Shown here in pieces: positions 7,405-14,066 of a stretch of DNA of 15,038 nt. The stretch is from CAYJRR01 sp964372275 [NCBI: uncultured bacterium] (GTDB lineage Bacteria; CAYJRR01). The position numbers and the translations under genes were made by a program. The stretch spans positions 1-15,038 of the forward strand of contig CAYJRR010000100.1 in NCBI GenBank assembly GCA_964372275.1. Reading direction: 5' to 3'. Every line of letters begins with the position of its first letter. Position 1 is the first letter of the stretch. The notes under the pieces are model-generated. The model was not told the DNA's origin and made no database searches. It saw only the letters and a program-made list of their open reading frames with translations.

Positions 7405-8553
7405 GTGAAGTCGAAGCCGGCCCGACGCACGAAAGCGCCCGTGGCGAGCGACGCCAATTCGCCGACGAAAAGCTCCCGGCGCCCCGAAGGCACGCCCTTG
7501 TCCGCGGCACCGGACGTCGACGCGGGGACGCTGCGGGCGATCTATCGGGGGATGGTGAGGATCCGGCTGCTCGACGAGCGGATGATGCTGCACCAGCGGC
7601 AGGGCCGGATCGGGTTCTACGGCGCCTGCACCGGGCAGGAGGCGACGCCGGTGGCGGTCGCGGAGGCGCTCGAGCCGTCGGACTGGATCTTCCCCGGCCT
7701 GCGCGAGGGGGCGGCGATGCTCCAGCGCGGCTATCCGCTGGTGCCCTACCTGGCCCAGGTCTTCGGGAACGCCGGCGATCCGACCAAGGGACGCCAGATG
7801 CCGTCGCACCAGGCCGACCGCCGGGTGAACCAGGTGTCGTGGTCCTCGGTGATCGGCACGCAGGCCAGCCAGGCGGTCGGCGCCGCGATGGCGGCGCGCC
7901 ATCGCGGAGACGACACGGTGGTGGTCGGTTTCTTCGGCGACGGCGCGACCTCCGCCGCCGACTTCCACATGGCGATGAACTTCGCCGGCGTCTTCAAGCC
8001 GCCGGTGGTCCTGATCTGCCAGAACAACCAGTGGGCGATCTCGGTCCCGGCGGCGCGCCAGACGGCCTCGGAGACGATCGCCGTGAAGGCGAGCGCCTAC
8101 GGCATCCCCGGGGTCCGCGTCGACGGCAACGACGCGGTCGCCGTCTACCGCGCGGCGCGCGAGGCGGTGACCCGCGCCCGGTCCGGCGGTGGACCGACCT
8201 TCCTCGAAGCGCTCACCTACCGGATCGGCGCCCACAGCTCCTCCGACGACCCGACCCGCTACCGCGATCCGAAGGAGGTCGAGCGCTGGCAGGCGCGCGA
8301 TCCGATCGACCGGATGCGCGCCCTGCTGAAGGAGCGGAAGCTCCTCGACGACCGCGCCGACGCGAAACTCCGCGAGGAGCTGTCCGCCGAGATCCAGTCC
8401 GCCGTCGCCGAAGCCGAAGCGCTCCCGCCGCCCCCGCTCTCCACGATGTTCGAGGACCTCTACGCCACCGACCCGCCGCTGACGAGACTCCAGCGCGCCG
8501 AATACGAAGCGACCGTCCACGACCCCGACCGCAAGCCCCCGGGCTCGCGGTAG
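7405..8553 (+). CDS. Second 2-oxo acid dehydrogenase E1 alpha subunit (GDG type)
   Basis: This is a second complete E1-alpha, 382 residues from GTG 7405, only 4 nt after the E2 stop. Its TPP motif is the standard GDG (178-180) ... QNN (206-208), with the active-site loop HSSSDD (277-282). It shares [36 protein letters not shown] and a PPPP...FED-YA tail with the first E1-alpha, so the two are paralogs. Against that copy it has Asp for Glu in GxG and CQNNQ for CRNNH, closer to bacterial PDH/BCKDH subunits as I recall them. The basic low-complexity residues 2-31 are not conserved; TTG 7498 with GAAGG 7 nt upstream is an alternative start, and GTG 7405 has only a distant GGAG. I infer an alternative E1-alpha giving different substrate preference or regulation. 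Confidence 0.88.
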   Translation: MKSKPARRTKAPVASDANSPTKSSRRPEGTPLSAAPDVDAGTLRAIYRGMVRIRLLDERMMLHQRQGRIGFYGACTGQEATPVAVAEALEPSDWIFPGLREGAAMLQRGYPLVPYLAQVFGNAGDPTKGRQMPSHQADRRVNQVSWSSVIGTQASQAVGAAMAARHRGDDTVVVGFFGDGATSAADFHMAMNFAGVFKPPVVLICQNNQWAISVPAARQTASETIAVKASAYGIPGVRVDGNDAVAVYRAAREAVTRARSGGGPTFLEALTYRIGAHSSSDDPTRYRDPKEVERWQARDPIDRMRALLKERKLLDDRADAKLREELSAEIQSAVAEAEALPPPPLSTMFEDLYATDPPLTRLQRAEYEATVHDPDRKPPGSR

Positions 8554-9732
8554 TCAGGCGACGGACTCCCAGGAAAGGACCCGGATCTTCGACGGGCGGT
8601 CTTCAAGGGGAGCGGCGCCGAGACCGAGACGCCGAACCTCGTGACTCCCCGCCTTCTTGGCGAAAGCGCGGAGCAGCTCGAGGTCTCGGGAGAGGAGTCG
8701 CTCGTCGGGGAAGACCTGGACGGCGGTCAGTCGCCGCTTGGCATCGGTGACGATCAGGTGGATCCGGCGGCCCTTGGGTGTCCGGTAGTAGTGGAGCCTG
8801 GACTCGCGATCGCCGCGGTACATCCGCTGCGAAAGCTCCTCGTGGAGCAGCCAGGTGTGGAGCTTCCGCTCGAAGTCGGCTTTGAGGTGGTGTGCGAAAC
8901 CGACATCGCAGAGGAAGTGGATCGGCTTGCCCGTTCCCAGCGGGTGGGGGTCGAGGCGATGGAGGACGAAGAGCTGCTCCAGCGCGGTGAGGTGGGTTCG
9001 GATTCGGCGTAGGTCCCGTTTCAGCGTCCGGGCGATCTCGCCCGCCTCCGGCTCCTCCAGCGTCGCCACCAACTCCAGGATCCGCATGGCGAGGTCGGGA
9101 TCGAGCCGGATTTTTGGGAACTGGAGGAGGTCGCGGCTCGTCGTCAGGTCGAACCAGTCCTGGACCAGGCCGAGGCGCTCCTCGCCCGATCGCACCGCGA
9201 AGATCCCGGGCATGCCTCCCCGTTCCAGGAACTGGAGTAGATCGCGGCGCGTCGCCCGCGGAAGGCCGGCGTCCGGGATCCCGCGCTCGCGTGGCGGCAG
9301 CTCGAGGGTCTCCGCGAGGTTCATCGGAAAGAGGCGGACACGGGAGATCCTCCCGGTCAGCGACTCCCGGACCAGCGTCAACCGGGAGAACTCCGTCGAG
9401 CCCAAGAGCAGGAATCGGCCGGGTCGCCGTTCGCGATCGACTTCGAATTTGATCGCGTCGAAGATGCGCGGCACCTTCTGCGCCTCGTCGAGCACCAGCG
9501 GCCGGGCCTCCGGGAACTGCGCCAGGAAGGTCTCCGGATTCGTCGTCGCGAATTCGCGGTCGGCGAGGCGGTCGAAGGTGCGATAGGCGAGTGCCGCGAG
9601 CTGCTTGGCGAGAAGCTCCCGGGTGAGGAAGCTCTTCCCCGCCTGACGCGGTCCCTGGATGGCCACGACGGGGGAGAAACGGAGCCTCTTCAGGAGCTGC
9701 GGAACGACGTGGCGTGGCCGGATGTGTGGCAC
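8554..9732 (-). CDS. AAA-type ATPase with DUF4143-like C-terminal region
   Basis: The product has 392 residues from GTG 9732. Walker A is GPRQAGKS (27-34), Walker B is PLVLDEAQ (78-85), and LLLGSTEFS (108-116) matches the sensor strand of the AAA_14 family. Residues about 165-260 look like the DUF4143 winged-helix region, containing FLERGGMPG. These ATP-binding proteins are common, patchily distributed and of unclear function. Relatives I know end in a PD-(D/E)xK-like E-V-D-F ... E-V-K motif; here the matching positions read RRIHLIV ... LTAVQVF, so the putative nuclease residues are absent. A TTG at 9771 would add 13 residues but coincides with the -35 box of the candidate promoter. Its stop abuts the stop of the E1-alpha gene with zero bases between. 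It separates lpd from the dehydrogenase operon. Confidence 0.85.
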   Translation of the reverse strand: MPHIRPRHVVPQLLKRLRFSPVVAIQGPRQAGKSFLTRELLAKQLAALAYRTFDRLADREFATTNPETFLAQFPEARPLVLDEAQKVPRIFDAIKFEVDRERRPGRFLLLGSTEFSRLTLVRESLTGRISRVRLFPMNLAETLELPPRERGIPDAGLPRATRRDLLQFLERGGMPGIFAVRSGEERLGLVQDWFDLTTSRDLLQFPKIRLDPDLAMRILELVATLEEPEAGEIARTLKRDLRRIRTHLTALEQLFVLHRLDPHPLGTGKPIHFLCDVGFAHHLKADFERKLHTWLLHEELSQRMYRGDRESRLHYYRTPKGRRIHLIVTDAKRRLTAVQVFPDERLLSRDLELLRAFAKKAGSHEVRRLGLGAAPLEDRPSKIRVLSWESVA

Positions 9733-9742
9733 CTGATGGTAA

Positions 9743-9771
9743 ATTAAACCATGCCATTTCAAGACACTCAA
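9743..9771 (-). promoter_or_regulatory. Sigma70-type promoter for the ATPase gene, leaderless arrangement
   Basis: On the minus strand TTGAGT (9771-9766; 4 of 6) and TTTAAT (9748-9743; 5 of 6) are spaced by exactly 17 bp inside an A/T-rich island unusual for this genome. The predicted transcription start is near 9736, about 4 nt before GTG 9732. There is no Shine-Dalgarno before that GTG. Confidence 0.5.
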
Positions 9772-9782
9772 TGTCGTAAATA

Positions 9783-9799
9783 GGAATGGTTTGGAATGG
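9783..9799 (+). repeat. Two direct copies of GGAATGG spaced 10 bp
   Basis: GGAATGG occurs at 9783-9789 and 9793-9799, separated by TTT, so the copies are one helical turn apart. They lie between the divergent ATPase promoter and the lpd start, about 68 nt upstream of ATG 9867. A GGCC-AAAA-GGCC element follows directly at 9798-9809. The spacing resembles tandem half-sites for a DNA-binding protein; no known operator is recognised. Confidence 0.35.
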
Positions 9800-9866
9800 C
9801 CAAAAGGCCCGATGGACCCCGCACCGCCGTTCGGCTGATGATCCGGTCCTTCACGAGGAGACGCTC

Positions 9867-11276
9867 ATGGCGGACAGGTTCGAGGTGGTGGTCGTGGGCT
9901 CGGGGCCCGGCGGGTACGTCGCGGCGATCAAGGCGGCGCAGCTCGGAAAGCGCACGGCGGTGATCGAGCGCGAGCACATCGGCGGGGTCTGCCTCAACTG
10001 GGGGTGCATCCCGTCGAAGGCGCTGCTCCACGCGGCGCACGTGTTCGAGGAGGCGACCGGACACGCGGCCGAAATGGGGATCGAGATGAAGCCCCGCCTC
10101 GACGCCAAGAGGATGGAGGCCTGGAAGGAGTCGGTCGTCCAGAAGATGACCCAGGGCGTCACCCAGCTCCTCAAGGGGAACAAGGTGACGACGATCTGGG
10201 GGAACGCGGCCTTCACCGGTCCCCACTCGATCGACGTGACGGGCAAGGACGGGAAGCGCGCGGTCGAGTTCGACCAGGCGATCATCGCCGTCGGCGCGCG
10301 GCCGGTGGAGCTCCCGGGGTTCGCCTTCGACGAGGAGCGGATCCAGTCGGCGAAGGGGGCGGTGCACGTCGACAAGATGCCGAAGACGATGGCGATCGTC
10401 GGCGGCGGGATCATCGGACTGGAGCTGGGGACGGTCTACGCCAAGCTCGGGTGCCAGGTGACGGTTCTGGAGGTGATGCCGCAACTGATGACCGGCACCG
10501 ACGCCGACCTGGTGCGGCCGGTGCAACGGCGTCTGGAGAAGCTGGGCGTCGCTTTCGTCCTCAACGCCAAAGCGAAGGAGGCGAAGAAGACGGCGAAGGG
10601 GGTCGACGTCGTCTACGAAGCGGAGGGGAAGACAAAGACGCTCTCCGTCGACAAGGTGCTGGTCGCCGTCAGCTTCCGGCCGAACACCGAGAAGATCGGG
10701 CTGGAGAAGGCCGGGGTGAAGACCGACGAGCGCGGCTTCATCCCGGTCGACGCCGAGCTGCGGACCAACGTGAGGCATCTCTTCGCCATCGGCGATTGCA
10801 CCGGCGCGCCCCTTCTCGCGCACCGCGCGATGAAGCAGGGGGAGGTCGCGGCCGAGATCGCCGCGGGTCACAAATCGGCCTACGACGTGGTGGCGATGCC
10901 GGGCGGGGCGTTCACCGACCCGGAGATCGCGACCGTCGGCCTGTCCGAGGCGAAGGCGCGCGAGGCCGGGCACGAGATCCTGGTGGGGAAGTTCTTCTTC
11001 GGCGCGAACGGGCGCGCCGTGGCGGTCGGCGCCGCGGAGGGTTTCGTGAAGGTGGTCGCCGACAAGCGCAGCAAGGCGCTCCTCGGCGTGCACATCGTCG
11101 GTCCCAACGCCAACGACCTGATCGCCGAGGCGGCGATGGCGCTGGAGATGGGGGCGCTGGTCGACGACCTCGCGCTCACCGTCCACGCCCACCCGACGCT
11201 TCCGGAGGCGCTGCACGAATCGGCCAAGGCGGCGCTCGGCGAGGCGATCCATGCCCTCAACCGCAGCGCGGCGTAG
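9867..11276 (+). CDS. lpd: Dihydrolipoamide dehydrogenase (E3)
   Basis: E3 is the FAD enzyme that reoxidises the dihydrolipoyl arm of E2 and makes NADH. The product has 469 residues from ATG 9867, with GAGGAG 6 nt upstream. Its features are FAD-binding GSGPGG (11-16), redox-active disulphide C42-LNWG-C47, NAD-binding GGGIIG (179-184), FAD-contacting AIGDCTG, and the C-terminal catalytic H442-P ... E447 in HAHPTLPEALHE. All catalytic residues are intact. It is separated from the bkd operon by the oppositely oriented ATPase gene, so it needs its own promoter; the 134-bp intergenic region is A/T-rich but I see no clear forward -35/-10 pair. Its 3' end overlaps the next gene by 26 nt. The short upstream frame extension from 9786 lacks family similarity. 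Confidence 0.95.
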   Translation: MADRFEVVVVGSGPGGYVAAIKAAQLGKRTAVIEREHIGGVCLNWGCIPSKALLHAAHVFEEATGHAAEMGIEMKPRLDAKRMEAWKESVVQKMTQGVTQLLKGNKVTTIWGNAAFTGPHSIDVTGKDGKRAVEFDQAIIAVGARPVELPGFAFDEERIQSAKGAVHVDKMPKTMAIVGGGIIGLELGTVYAKLGCQVTVLEVMPQLMTGTDADLVRPVQRRLEKLGVAFVLNAKAKEAKKTAKGVDVVYEAEGKTKTLSVDKVLVAVSFRPNTEKIGLEKAGVKTDERGFIPVDAELRTNVRHLFAIGDCTGAPLLAHRAMKQGEVAAEIAAGHKSAYDVVAMPGGAFTDPEIATVGLSEAKAREAGHEILVGKFFFGANGRAVAVGAAEGFVKVVADKRSKALLGVHIVGPNANDLIAEAAMALEMGALVDDLALTVHAHPTLPEALHESAKAALGEAIHALNRSAA

Positions 11277-12210
11277 CGCCGCCGCCGCGGCGCTGCTCCT
11301 GACCGCGGGCTGCGCCCATCTGGAGAAGCCCGCGGCCCTGGCCGGGTGGGACCGGGCCCCTTCGCCGCCCGCGAAGATGCGGATGACCCTCCTGTCGGTC
11401 GGCGCGTTCGAGAACGACTACGCCGACGCGGTCAGAGGGGGCGAGAACCGACCGATCCGGATGCCGAACATCGTCGCCTTCGTGGAGCACCCCCTCGGGA
11501 ACCTTCTGGTCGACACCGGATTCGCCGTCCGCTACCGGGACCAGCGCCGATCCTTTCCCGTCTCCCTCTTCGACCGGATGACCCACGCGTCGTTCGACGC
11601 GGAGTCGGATCCGGTGGTGAAACAGCTCCCGCGCCACGGCATCGATCCGGCCTCGATCCGGTGGGTGCTGCTTACGCACATGCACTTCGACCATGCCGGC
11701 GGATTGCCCGACCTACCCTCCGCGCGCGTCGTCGTCCCGCGCGCCGAATGGGCGGCGGCGCACCGGTCGACCCTCTTCGCCGCCTACCGCGGTTACGCCC
11801 CGTCGATGTACCGCGACCTTTCGCCCGAAGCCTTCCTCGTCGAGTGGCCGGAGCGGCCGTATGCGACGTTCGAGCGCTCGGTCGACCTGTTCGGCGATGG
11901 CTCGATCGTCCTGGTCGACGCCTGGGGGCATACGCCCGGGTCGATGGCCATCTTCGTCAACCTGCCGTCCGGCGAGCGGTTCCTCTTCGTGGGGGACGCC
12001 GCCTGGGTCCGCGCCAACTACCGCCTGCCGGCGCACAAGAGCTGGAAGACCCGCACCATCGACAACGGCCGGCGCAACGTGATGCAGACCCTCTGGCGGT
12101 TGAAGCGGTTGGAGGAGCTGGCCCCCGAGGTGAAGATCGTCCCGGCGCACGACCCGGACGTGTGGGCCGAGCTGAAGCACGCCCCCCACTGGTACGGCGA
12201 CACCCGTTAG
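11251..12210 (+). CDS. Lipoprotein metallo-beta-lactamase-fold hydrolase, AHL-lactonase-like
   Basis: The product has 319 residues. An Ala-rich basic start (MPSTAARRS) and LLLTAGC give a probable lipobox with C21 as the lipidated residue; Thr at -3 is less usual. The MBL metal motif H143-M-H145-F-D147-H148 is intact, with further ligands expected at H227 (GHTPGS), D249 (FVGDAAW) and H300 (VPAHD). The order and spacing resemble AiiA/AttM-type N-acyl homoserine lactonases, but other lactones or esters are possible. The predicted site is the periplasm or outer membrane. ATG 11251 lies inside lpd, with GAGG 6 nt upstream, so translation is probably coupled to E3. Its stop overlaps the stop of convergent pheA by 4 nt. 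Confidence 0.8.
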   Translation: MPSTAARRSAAAAALLLTAGCAHLEKPAALAGWDRAPSPPAKMRMTLLSVGAFENDYADAVRGGENRPIRMPNIVAFVEHPLGNLLVDTGFAVRYRDQRRSFPVSLFDRMTHASFDAESDPVVKQLPRHGIDPASIRWVLLTHMHFDHAGGLPDLPSARVVVPRAEWAAAHRSTLFAAYRGYAPSMYRDLSPEAFLVEWPERPYATFERSVDLFGDGSIVLVDAWGHTPGSMAIFVNLPSGERFLFVGDAAWVRANYRLPAHKSWKTRTIDNGRRNVMQTLWRLKRLEELAPEVKIVPAHDPDVWAELKHAPHWYGDTR

Positions 12211-13094
12211 GCTCGCGGGTAGGAGCCGAGCAATCGGTAGAACCCCGCCTTTCTTTCGAGGCGCGCCAGCGCTTCGGCGGCGTTCGACTCCTCGCGGTGC
12301 GCCTCCAGGTCGACGAAGAACCAGTACTCCCCCAGGCGCCGCCGCGTCGGGCGCGATTCGATCCGGGAGAGGTTGATGCCGCGCGCCGCGAACTCGCCGA
12401 GCGCGTCGTGCAAGCCGCCGGGCCGATCGCGGTCGAGGCCGAAGACGATCGAGGTGCGATCGCGTCCGGTCGGCCTCTCGTCGTCGCGCGCGAGCAGCAC
12501 GAAGCGGGTGGCGTTTCCGGGCTCGTCGGAGAGGTCGTCGCGCCGCACCACCAGACCGAAGCGGCCGGCGGCCTCGCGCGGCGCCACCGCGACCCATGCG
12601 CCGGCCGACCCTTCCGTCCCCGTGAGCGCGGTCCCCTGCCGCGCGGTCTCCGCCACCCTCTTCGCGGCCTCCGCGGTGGAGAGCGCCGGGATCTGCATCG
12701 CCGCCGGGAACAAGGAGGAGATCGTCGAGGCGCACTGCGCCAGCGCCTGCGGATGGGAGAGGATCGCCGCCACGCTCGCCCGGAAGGCGTCGTCCTCCGC
12801 CGGGAGCCCGGGGGGCGCCAGCAGCGCGTGGGCGATCGGCCGGACGAGCTCGCGCCGGATCCGGATCCCGTCCCCGGTCGGTCCGGCGAGCAGATCGAGC
12901 GTCGCGCCGACCGAGCCTTCGAGCGCGTTCTCCAGCGGCAGCAGCGCCGCCTCCGCCTCGCCGGCCACGAGCTTCGCGAAGGCGGCCCGGATCCCGGACT
13001 CGGGAAGTCGCGTCCAACCGGCGACCGCCGCGCAGGCGGAGACCGCCTCTCCGGTGTGACTGCCTTCCGGTCCGAGGAACGCGACGCGCGGCAT
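12207..13094 (-). CDS. pheA: Prephenate dehydratase (monofunctional, with ACT domain)
   Basis: It converts prephenate to phenylpyruvate in phenylalanine synthesis. The product has 295 residues with no chorismate mutase domain. The PDT domain (1 to about 200) has VAFLGPEGSHT, the PLENALEGSV motif (53-62) and the catalytic T196-R197-F198 in NATRFVLL. The ACT regulatory domain (about 213-290) carries GGLH (227-230) and ESRP (246-249), the two phenylalanine-binding motifs, so feedback inhibition by Phe is expected. ATG 13094 directly follows the pfkA stop (TAGATG, no gap) and has no Shine-Dalgarno, which points to translation by reinitiation. It is the last gene of the minus-strand operon and converges with a 4-nt overlap on the MBL gene. 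Confidence 0.94.
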   Translation of the reverse strand: MPRVAFLGPEGSHTGEAVSACAAVAGWTRLPESGIRAAFAKLVAGEAEAALLPLENALEGSVGATLDLLAGPTGDGIRIRRELVRPIAHALLAPPGLPAEDDAFRASVAAILSHPQALAQCASTISSLFPAAMQIPALSTAEAAKRVAETARQGTALTGTEGSAGAWVAVAPREAAGRFGLVVRRDDLSDEPGNATRFVLLARDDERPTGRDRTSIVFGLDRDRPGGLHDALGEFAARGINLSRIESRPTRRRLGEYWFFVDLEAHREESNAAEALARLERKAGFYRLLGSYPRA

Positions 13095-14066
13095 CTATTG
13101 GACGAGCACGCGCGCCAGGTCGAACAGGCGCAGGTCGATCGCCTTCTTGTTCGCCACGACCGTCTCGAGCGGCGTCGAGGCGATCTCCCCCTTCAGGAGT
13201 CCGACGAGCACGCCGTGCTCGCCGCCGGCCAGGCGCTCGGTGGCGCCCGCCCCGAGCCGCGTCGCGAGCAGTCGATCGAACGCGCCGGGGGCGCCGCCGC
13301 GCTGCACGTGCCCCAGCGTCGTCACCCGGAAATCGAAGCCGATCTGGGTCCGGTGCTCCTGGAAGTAGCGCGAGAGGCGTTCCGCGTTGTTCTTCGCCCC
13401 CTCCGCCACCACCACGATCCCATGCAGCTTTCCGCGTTCCCAGGCCGAATGGACCTCGGCCGCGATCACGTCGGCCTCCATCTCCCGCTCGGGGATCACG
13501 ACGGCCTCGGCGCCGCCGGCGATCGCCGCCATCAGCGCCAGGTAGCCGCAGTCGCGCCCCATCACTTCGACCAGGAAGCAACGCTTGTGCGACGAGGCGG
13601 TCACCTTCAGTCGGTCGATCGCTTCGAGCGCGATGTTCAGCGCGGTGTCGACGCCGATGGTGATCTCGGCGCCGTAGAGGTCGTTGTCGATTGTGGAGGC
13701 GATCCCCACCACCGGGAATCCCATCTTCGCGAGCGCGTGGGCCCCCGCCTGGCTGCCGTTCCCGCCGATCACCACCAGCGCGTCGATCCCGCGGGCGCGC
13801 AGTCCCTCGATCGCCTTGGCGCGGACCGCCTCCTGGCGGAACTCGGGGCAGCGGCTGCTGCCCAGCATCGTGCCGCCGCGCTGGAGGATCCCGCCGACGT
13901 CGCGCGCCCCGAGCGCCTGGAAGTCGCCGTCGCGGAGCCCCGCGAAACCGCCGCGCACGCCGAACGTCTCCCACCCGTAGCCGATGCCGGTCCGGGCGAC
14001 CGCGCGGATGGCGGCGTTCATCCCCGGCGCGTCCCCGCCGCTGGTCAGGACCGCGATCCTCTTCAT
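13095..14066 (-). CDS. pfkA: 6-phosphofructokinase, ATP-type
   Basis: It phosphorylates fructose 6-phosphate at the committed step of glycolysis. The product has 323 residues, close to E. coli PfkA, and numbering stays nearly in register. Motifs are TSGGDAPGMNAAI (8-20), STIDND with catalytic D127 (124-129), VEVMGRDCGYLAL (167-179) and LGHVQRGGAP. G104 and the absence of Lys at position 124 (here Ser) argue for ATP rather than pyrophosphate as donor. Position 103, Asp in the usual GGDGS, is Asn here (GGNGS). ATG 14066 has GGAGG 7 nt upstream; the frame stays open further upstream only as an overlap with mobA. The junction with mobA is ATGA (4-nt overlap). Confidence 0.94.
   Translation of the reverse strand: MKRIAVLTSGGDAPGMNAAIRAVARTGIGYGWETFGVRGGFAGLRDGDFQALGARDVGGILQRGGTMLGSSRCPEFRQEAVRAKAIEGLRARGIDALVVIGGNGSQAGAHALAKMGFPVVGIASTIDNDLYGAEITIGVDTALNIALEAIDRLKVTASSHKRCFLVEVMGRDCGYLALMAAIAGGAEAVVIPEREMEADVIAAEVHSAWERGKLHGIVVVAEGAKNNAERLSRYFQEHRTQIGFDFRVTTLGHVQRGGAPGAFDRLLATRLGAGATERLAGGEHGVLVGLLKGEIASTPLETVVANKKAIDLRLFDLARVLVQ

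Noticed and set aside
9738-9750. GGTAAATTAAACC as an operator palindrome
   Set aside because: It is imperfect and overlaps the -10 box of the ATPase promoter, so its symmetry may simply come from A/T-rich promoter sequence.
9733-9771. TTG 9771 as the ATPase start
   Set aside because: That codon forms part of the -35 box of a 17-bp-spaced promoter, and GTG 9732 places the conserved core at a normal distance. Not fully excluded.
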